A DNA stretch of 64,000 nucleotides from Pseudomonas parasichuanensis (lineage in GTDB: Bacteria > Pseudomonadota > Gammaproteobacteria > Pseudomonadales > Pseudomonadaceae), in the NCBI RefSeq assembly GCF_021601385.1, contig NZ_BQHO01000009.1, positions 1 through 64,000 of the forward strand, written 5' to 3'. The notes beneath the pieces are model-generated. The model saw nothing but the letters and a program-made list of their open reading frames with translations, searched no databases and had not been told where the DNA came from. This document shows positions 59,472 to 64,000 of this stretch, one piece after another (the stretch's first letter is position 1; every line of letters starts with the position of its first letter). A program made the position numbers and the translations under genes.

Positions 59472-60752
59472 CTACACCCGCTCGCTGCTGACCTGCACAT
59501 GCAAGGCCCGCCCGGCGCCCAGGCCGAACGCGATGGCGCCCACGCCCAGTACCGCGAAGATCCAGCCCAGCGCATCCCAGCCCCCGGTCAGGTCATGCAC
59601 CAGGCCGACGGCGAAGGGCCCGGTGGATGCCAGGGTGTACCCCACCCCTTGGGCCATGCTCGACAGGTTGGCAGCCACGTGCGCATCTTTCGAGCGCAAC
59701 ACGATCAGGGTCAAGGCCAGGGCAAAGGTACCGCCTTGCCCCAGCCCCAGCAGTACTGCCCAGCCCCACAGCCCGTCGATTGGCGCGTAGAGGCAGCCGA
59801 ACAGGCCGGCCAGGGTCACCAGCATCACCACCACGATGGCCAGGCGCTGGTCCTTGCCACGGGTTGCCAGCCACGGCGCGCTCAGTGAGCTGATCAGCTG
59901 CACCAGCACCGAACCCGACAGCACCAGGCCTGCCTCGGTCGGGCTGAGGCCGCGGCCCACCAGGATCGAGGGCAGCCAGCCGAAGACGATGTAGGCCAGC
60001 GACGACTGCAAGCCCATGTACAGCGTCACCTGCCAGGCCAGCGGATCACGCCACAGCCCACGCACCCGATACGCCACCTTGTGCAGGCCATGGCCCTGGC
60101 GGGCCTGGGGCAGCCATACCAGCATCGCCACCAGCGCCGGCAGCATCCAGAAGCCCAGGCCCAGCGCCCAGCTGTCATCGAAGTGCTGGCTCAGCGGCAC
60201 GGTTGCGCCGGCGGCCAGCGCCGCCCCGAGGCACAAGGCCATGGTGTAGACCCCGGTCAGGGTGCCGGCATGCTGTGGGAAGTCGCGCTTGACGATACCT
60301 GGCAGCAGCACGCCGATGATGCCAATGCTGGCCCCCGCCATCAGGCTGCCGAGGAACACCCCCGTCACGCCCAGTGCGCTGCGCACCAGGATGCCCAGGG
60401 CCAGGGTGAGGAGAATCCCGAGGATCACCCGCTCGCTGCCAAAGCGCCGCGCCAGGATCGGCGCCAGGGGTGCGAACAACCCCAGGCACAGCACCGGCAA
60501 GGTGGTCAGCAAGCCCGCCTGCGAGGCGTTCAGGCCCAGGCTTTGGGAAACCTGGCCCAGTGCCGGTGCCATGCTCGACAGGGCCGGGCGCAAGTTGAGC
60601 GCCACCAGCACCAGGCCCAGCAACAGCAGCCAGGGCCGGCGCAGCAGCACCGGCTGTTGCTGCACTTGCTCGTCGTCAGCCTCGGCGTCGATCAACAGTT
60701 CGTCGAGCTCCGCCTCGCGGGGATTGATGTCGCGGGTCATAGGTTCGGCCAT
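59472..60752 (-). CDS. CynX/NimT-family MFS transporter
   Basis: Inner-membrane transporter of 426 residues, 12 predicted helices. The 46-residue N-terminal cytoplasmic tail is acidic. ALNLRPALSSMAPALGQVSQSLGLNASQAGLLTTLPVLCLGLFAP is the CynX/NimT-family helix 1-2 region. Family members carry cyanate, nitroimidazoles or other small molecules. The GntR regulator gene lies 13 bases upstream, so the two are one operon and the regulator probably senses a related compound. GGGAG precedes the ATG at 60752; an alternative ATG lies 4 codons later. Confidence 0.87.
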   Translation of the reverse strand: MAEPMTRDINPREAELDELLIDAEADDEQVQQQPVLLRRPWLLLLGLVLVALNLRPALSSMAPALGQVSQSLGLNASQAGLLTTLPVLCLGLFAPLAPILARRFGSERVILGILLTLALGILVRSALGVTGVFLGSLMAGASIGIIGVLLPGIVKRDFPQHAGTLTGVYTMALCLGAALAAGATVPLSQHFDDSWALGLGFWMLPALVAMLVWLPQARQGHGLHKVAYRVRGLWRDPLAWQVTLYMGLQSSLAYIVFGWLPSILVGRGLSPTEAGLVLSGSVLVQLISSLSAPWLATRGKDQRLAIVVVMLVTLAGLFGCLYAPIDGLWGWAVLLGLGQGGTFALALTLIVLRSKDAHVAANLSSMAQGVGYTLASTGPFAVGLVHDLTGGWDALGWIFAVLGVGAIAFGLGAGRALHVQVSSERV

Positions 60753-60765
60753 GGCCGTCTCCCGG

Positions 60766-61431
60766 TCAGGATTCGATAAGGGTTCGGCTCAGGCGCTTGG
60801 CCAGGTCCGGGTCGCGTTGTTCGAGGGCGTCGAGGATCTGCCCATGCAGGTCGAACACCGCCTGGCAACGGGGGACGGTGGTCATGTTGTGCTGCAGGGC
60901 GGCGGCCGCGACGCCGGAAAAGTAGCGGTAGAGTTCGCTGAGTGCCGGGTTGTGGGCGGCATCCACCAGGCGCTGGTGGAAGTTGATATCGCATTCGACG
61001 TAGGCGTCCACGTCACCCTGGAAGTGCGCCGCGCTGTGCTGCAGGGCTTCGCGCAGCTCACGCAGGTCCTGTTCGGTGCGGCGCAGAGCCGCCAGGCCGA
61101 TGGCCTCGGCTTCAAGGATATGGCGGGTTTCGCGGGCGTGTTCGACGGTGCAACGGGCCATGGCCTGCACGGCTTGCAGGGGGTCCTGGGCGGTGCGCAG
61201 GTAACTGCCGTCGCCCTGGCGGATCTCGACCAGGCCGCTGAAGGCCAGGACGCGCATGGCTTCGCGTACGGTGTTGCGGCTGATGCCTAGGTCGCTGGCC
61301 AGCTCGGGCTCGGTGGGCAGGCGCTGGCCGATTGCCCAGGTGCCTTGGGCGATGCGGTCGCGGAGCTGGTCGACGGCTTGTTCGACCAGGGAGCGTTTGA
61401 TCAGGGGGGTCACCTGGGGACGTCCAGTCAT
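60766..61431 (-). CDS. FadR-type GntR transcriptional regulator
   Basis: 221-residue regulator with an N-terminal winged helix (about 10-75; LPTEPELASDLGISRNTVREAMRVLAFSGLVEIRQGDGSYL) and a C-terminal all-helical FCD ligand domain (about 90-210) with metal-binding histidines (FHQRLVDAAHN). It is co-transcribed with the MFS transporter gene. Predicted repressor of the pair, with an unknown small acid as ligand. A G-rich tract with eight G-runs lies 32-79 bases upstream of its start. Confidence 0.88.
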   Translation of the reverse strand: MTGRPQVTPLIKRSLVEQAVDQLRDRIAQGTWAIGQRLPTEPELASDLGISRNTVREAMRVLAFSGLVEIRQGDGSYLRTAQDPLQAVQAMARCTVEHARETRHILEAEAIGLAALRRTEQDLRELREALQHSAAHFQGDVDAYVECDINFHQRLVDAAHNPALSELYRYFSGVAAAALQHNMTTVPRCQAVFDLHGQILDALEQRDPDLAKRLSRTLIES

Positions 61432-61462
61432 CGGATGAATTTTTGGGTAGTGGGACGATAGC

Positions 61463-61510
61463 GGGTTGGGGTGGGGGTGGCAAGGTTTGGGGTTCGGGTG
61501 CGGGTTCGGG
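61463..61510 (+). other. G-rich tract with G-quadruplex potential
   Basis: Runs GGG-TT-GGGG-T-GGGGG then GGGG-TTC-GGG-TGC-GGG-TTC-GGG (61489-61510). The second block satisfies the G3-loop3 four-run rule exactly. It lies upstream of the GntR gene; the G-rich strand is the template strand for that gene. Confidence 0.7.
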
Positions 61511-61537
61511 TTTCAGGGTGTTGGTTTTGATAGATGT

Positions 61538-61713
61538 ATGCGCATTCGGCGGCGATGTCGACTTATAGTCACCTTTCCGCCCTTACGGCGGCTTACCTTG
61601 GTCTTGGCCAAAGTAACCAAAGCCGCCTGCTCCCATCATACGGCCCCTGCGCTGCGCTCCGGGGTCCCCTCGACTCCGGCGCCTTCCGGGCCCGCGCGGC
61701 CTCCTGAAGTCGC
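61538..61713 (+). repeat. Dispersed repeat element, shortened copy
   Basis: 176 bases beginning ATGCGCATTC and ending TGAAGTCGC. It is an inverted, partly deleted copy of the element at 61991-62258. Shared blocks include CACCTTTCCGCCCTTACGGC, TCATACGGCCCCTGCGCTGC and TCCGGGCCCGCGCGGCCTCC. Confidence 0.8.
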
Positions 61714-61837
61714 AATTTGTGTTGCCTGGACTATTGCGCGCTTAGAAGCAAAAGCAAAAACAGATCAAGAGCAGATCAACAGCAGTAATATTGCTATTTA
61801 AGTTTGACTGTTGTTGATGTGTTGTTTGTTCTGGCCC
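61714..61837. other. AT-richer spacer between repeat elements
   Basis: 124 bases of lower GC without a gene or clear motif. It contains short AGATCAA/GATCAAC repeats only. Confidence 0.5.
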
Positions 61838-61921
61838 TATCGCCGGCAAGCCGGCTCCCACAGGTACAGCGCAAGCCTGAAGTTTTCGCACTACCCTGTG
61901 GGAGCTGGCTTGCCAGCGATT
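61838..61921. repeat. Inverted REP pair inside the 62-kb repeat region
   Basis: GGCAAGCCGGCTCCCACAGG and, inverted, CCTGTGGGAGCTGGCTTGCC, separated by about 33 bases and lying between the two long repeat elements. Confidence 0.88.
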
Positions 61922-61990
61922 GCAATCCAGAGTTCCCACTTAACCCAACTAGCGACAGCTAAAGCCAGCCTAGGCGCCGCCCCTAACTTC

Positions 61991-62258
61991 GCGACTTCAG
62001 GAGGCTGAGCGCAGGCGTCTGGAGGGCCCTGGTGCGCAGCACCCTTCGGCGTAGCCGAAGGCGCGAGATGTAGACTTGCGCAGCAAGTCGGAGGCCGCGC
62101 GGGCCCGGAGGACGCCGGAGCGAAGGGACCCCGGAGCGCAGCGCAGGGGCCGTATGATGGGAGCGAGCGGTTTTTGCTTACTTTTTTCCAAGAAAAAAAG
62201 TAAGCCGCCGTAAGGGCGGAAAGGTGACTTCGCGTCGACATCGCAAATGAATGCGCAT
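61991..62258 (-). repeat. Dispersed repeat element, longer copy
   Basis: 268 bases in opposite orientation to the copy at 61538-61713. It carries an extra segment of about 90 bases (62005-62094) that includes the hairpin CCTTCGGC-GTA-GCCGAAGG. No coding frame in it is convincing; translated frames are low-complexity Ala/Pro/Ser/Arg. Confidence 0.8.
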
Positions 62259-62268
62259 AAAACTTTCA

Positions 62269-62319
<51 letters not shown>

Positions 62320-62379
62320 AGGGCGAATCAGGAGATAACCAACACCCCCAACTCGCCCCAATATCAACAGCAACCCAAA

Positions 62380-63426
62380 TCAATCAAGCGCATCAAGCAA
62401 CGCCTGATTCATCTCCGGCGTCCCAACCGTAATCCGCAAGAACTGCGCAATCCGCTCCTGCTTGAAGTGCCGCACAATAACCCCCTGCTCCCGCAGCCGC
62501 GCCGCAATCCCCGCCGCATCCTGCTGCGGATGCCGGGCAAAGATGAAGTTCGCCGCCGAAGGCAACACCTCGAACCCCCGCGCCTGCAACGCCGAAACCA
62601 ACACCTCACGGCTGTCGATCACCTTGCGGCACGTCTCGTCAAAGTAAGCACGATCCTCGAACGCCACCGCTGCCCCGACAATCGCGGCACGGTCCAACGG
62701 GTAGGAGTTGAAGCTGTTCTTGATCCGCTCCAGCGCCTCGATCAGGTCCGGATGCCCCACCGCCAGGCCAACCCGCAGGCCAGCCAGCGAGCGCGACTTG
62801 GACAGGGTCTGGGTCACCAGCAGGTTGTCGTAGCGGTCGACCAGGCTGATAGCCGTCTCGCCACCGAAGTCGATGTACGCCTCGTCCACCACCACCACCG
62901 AATCACGGTTGGCCTTCAGCAGCTGCTCCACGGCCTCGAGCGGCAGCAGGCAACCGGTCGGCGCATTCGGGTTGGGGAAGATGATCCCGGCGTTTGGCTT
63001 GTTGTAGTCCGAAACGCGAATCTGGAACTGCTCGTCCAGCGCCACCGGCTCGTACGGGATGCCGTACAGGCCGCAATACACCGGGTAGAAGCTGTAGCTG
63101 ACGTCCGGGAACAGCAACGGTGCATCGTGCTGGAACAGGCCGTGGAAGATGTGCGCCAGCACCTCGTCCGATCCGTTGCCGACGAACACCTGCGCCGGGG
63201 TGACGCCGTAATACTCGGCCACCGCCTGCTTGAGCCGGTCACTATTCGGGTCCGGGTACAGGCGCAGGCTGTCATTCAGCTCGCCACGCATGGCCTCCAG
63301 CGCCTTGGGCGAAGGGCCATAGGGGTTCTCGTTGGTGTTGAGCTTGACCAGCTTGGCCAGCTTGGGCTGCTCGCCCGGCACGTAAGGCACCAAGTCCTTG
63401 ACGAAGGGACTCCAGAAACGACTCAT
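62380..63426 (-). CDS. hisC: Histidinol-phosphate aminotransferase
   Basis: PLP enzyme converting imidazole-acetol phosphate and glutamate to histidinol phosphate in histidine biosynthesis. The 348-residue protein has the fold-type I signature: [16 protein letters not shown] near the start, [30 protein letters not shown], and the PLP-lysine stretch [15 protein letters not shown]. It starts 2 bases after the hisD stop (ATG at 63426; a TTG at 63432 is an alternative), so hisD-hisC are coupled. Confidence 0.95.
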   Translation of the reverse strand: MSRFWSPFVKDLVPYVPGEQPKLAKLVKLNTNENPYGPSPKALEAMRGELNDSLRLYPDPNSDRLKQAVAEYYGVTPAQVFVGNGSDEVLAHIFHGLFQHDAPLLFPDVSYSFYPVYCGLYGIPYEPVALDEQFQIRVSDYNKPNAGIIFPNPNAPTGCLLPLEAVEQLLKANRDSVVVVDEAYIDFGGETAISLVDRYDNLLVTQTLSKSRSLAGLRVGLAVGHPDLIEALERIKNSFNSYPLDRAAIVGAAVAFEDRAYFDETCRKVIDSREVLVSALQARGFEVLPSAANFIFARHPQQDAAGIAARLREQGVIVRHFKQERIAQFLRITVGTPEMNQALLDALD

Positions 63427-63428
63427 GC

Positions 63429-64000
63429 TCAATTCCCCTTCTCGGTGAGGATGCGGTATTCGGCGCTGCGGGCGTGGGCGGTCAACGACTCGCCACGGGC
63501 CAGTACGGAGGCGGTGTGACCAAGCTCGGACGCGCCCTCTTCGGAACAGAAGATGATCGACGAGCGCTTCTGGAAGTCATACACGCCCAGTGGCGAAGAG
63601 AAGCGCGCGGTGCCGGAGGTCGGCAGTACGTGGTTGGGGCCGGCGCAGTAGTCGCCCAGCGCCTCGCTGGTGTGGCGGCCCATGAAGATCGCGCCGGCAT
63701 GGCGGATCTGCGGCAACCAGGCCTGCGGGTCGGCCACCGACAACTCCAGGTGCTCGGGGGCGATGCGGTTGGCCACTTCGATGGCCTGTTGCATGTCGCG
63801 CACCTGGATCAGCGCGCCACGGCCGTTGATCGACTTTTCGATGATCTCGGCGCGCTCCATGGTCGGCAGCAACTTGTCGATGCTGGCGGCAACGCGATCG
63901 AGGAACTCGGCATCCGGGCTGACCAGGATGGCCTGGGCATCTTCGTCGTGCTCGGCCTGGGAGAACAGGTCCATGGCGATCCAGTCCGGGTCGGTCTGGC
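63429..64000 (-). CDS. hisD: Histidinol dehydrogenase, C-terminal part (runs off the window)
   Basis: Oxidises histidinol to histidine with two NAD+. Only about the last 190 residues are in the window; the frame continues beyond base 64000. Recognisable segments are [60 protein letters not shown] and [10 protein letters not shown], matching the family's zinc- and NAD-binding C-terminal half. The gene is first of hisD-hisC on the minus strand. Confidence 0.95.
   Translation of the reverse strand, partial: QTDPDWIAMDLFSQAEHDEDAQAILVSPDAEFLDRVAASIDKLLPTMERAEIIEKSINGRGALIQVRDMQQAIEVANRIAPEHLELSVADPQAWLPQIRHAGAIFMGRHTSEALGDYCAGPNHVLPTSGTARFSSPLGVYDFQKRSSIIFCSEEGASELGHTASVLARGESLTAHARSAEYRILTEKGN

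Noticed and set aside
61891-62241. 116-codon minus-strand frame in the longer repeat element
   Set aside because: Low-complexity Ala/Pro/Ser/Arg translation generated by the dispersed repeat; not a gene by any motif.

Overview
The window is GC-rich, gene-dense Pseudomonas chromosome, almost certainly from the P. putida group. The evidence is the linked Entner-Doudoroff/glucose cluster (hexR, zwf-pgl-eda, gtsABCD-oprB, gtrS-gltR, edd-glk, gap), the arcDABC operon, the gcvH-gcvP-sdaA-gcvT operon, lptFG-pepA-holC-valS and hisC/hisD. Many P. putida-type REP palindromes lie between the genes. As far as I recall, the gene order is collinear with P. putida KT2440 from about PP_1027 down to PP_0966. 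I see no prophage, insertion sequence, CRISPR array, tRNA or rRNA.

Layout. 1-4.3 kb: xseA, an M23 peptidase, and leuA preceded by a short leucine-rich reading frame. 4.3-22.9 kb: glucose uptake and catabolism. Glucose crosses OprB and the GtsABCD ABC transporter. Glk, Zwf, Pgl, Edd and Eda convert it to pyruvate and glyceraldehyde-3-phosphate, and Gap takes the latter onward. HexR (sites at 7340 and 21708) and the GtrS/GltR two-component system control the cluster. 22.9-30 kb: a heme-uptake signalling unit with a Fur box, a FecI-type sigma factor, a FecR-type anti-sigma factor, an STN-domain TonB receptor and a heme oxygenase; a DUF454 protein and a class III CoA-transferase follow. 30-37.5 kb: arginine deiminase pathway with two divergent arcD copies, then arcABC and a DUF5064 gene. 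37.5-46.6 kb: a TyrR-like sigma-54 activator (probably GcsR), gltS, and the glycine cleavage/serine dehydratase operon. 46.6-61.4 kb: housekeeping genes (cold shock protein, LptFG, PepA, HolC, ValS, RlmF, HU, YejK) and a small MFS/GntR pair. 61.4-64 kb: a 0.95-kb repeat-rich intergenic region, hisC, and the 3' part of hisD.

Most of the window is ordinary core genome. The most interesting signals are non-coding. (1) The gcv operon has a complete sigma-54 promoter layout: three copies of TGTATCGATTT, a consensus IHF site and a GG-N10-GC promoter. (2) The heme receptor and heme oxygenase genes share a promoter with identical 19-nt spacing. (3) A possible leader peptide ending Arg-Leu-Pro-Gly precedes leuA. 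(4) Two inverted copies of a long repeat element lie near 62 kb; one has lost about 90 bp between short direct repeats. (5) A (CAA)16 tract lies beside hisC. All functional statements come from reading the sequence and knowledge of the families; no database search was run.
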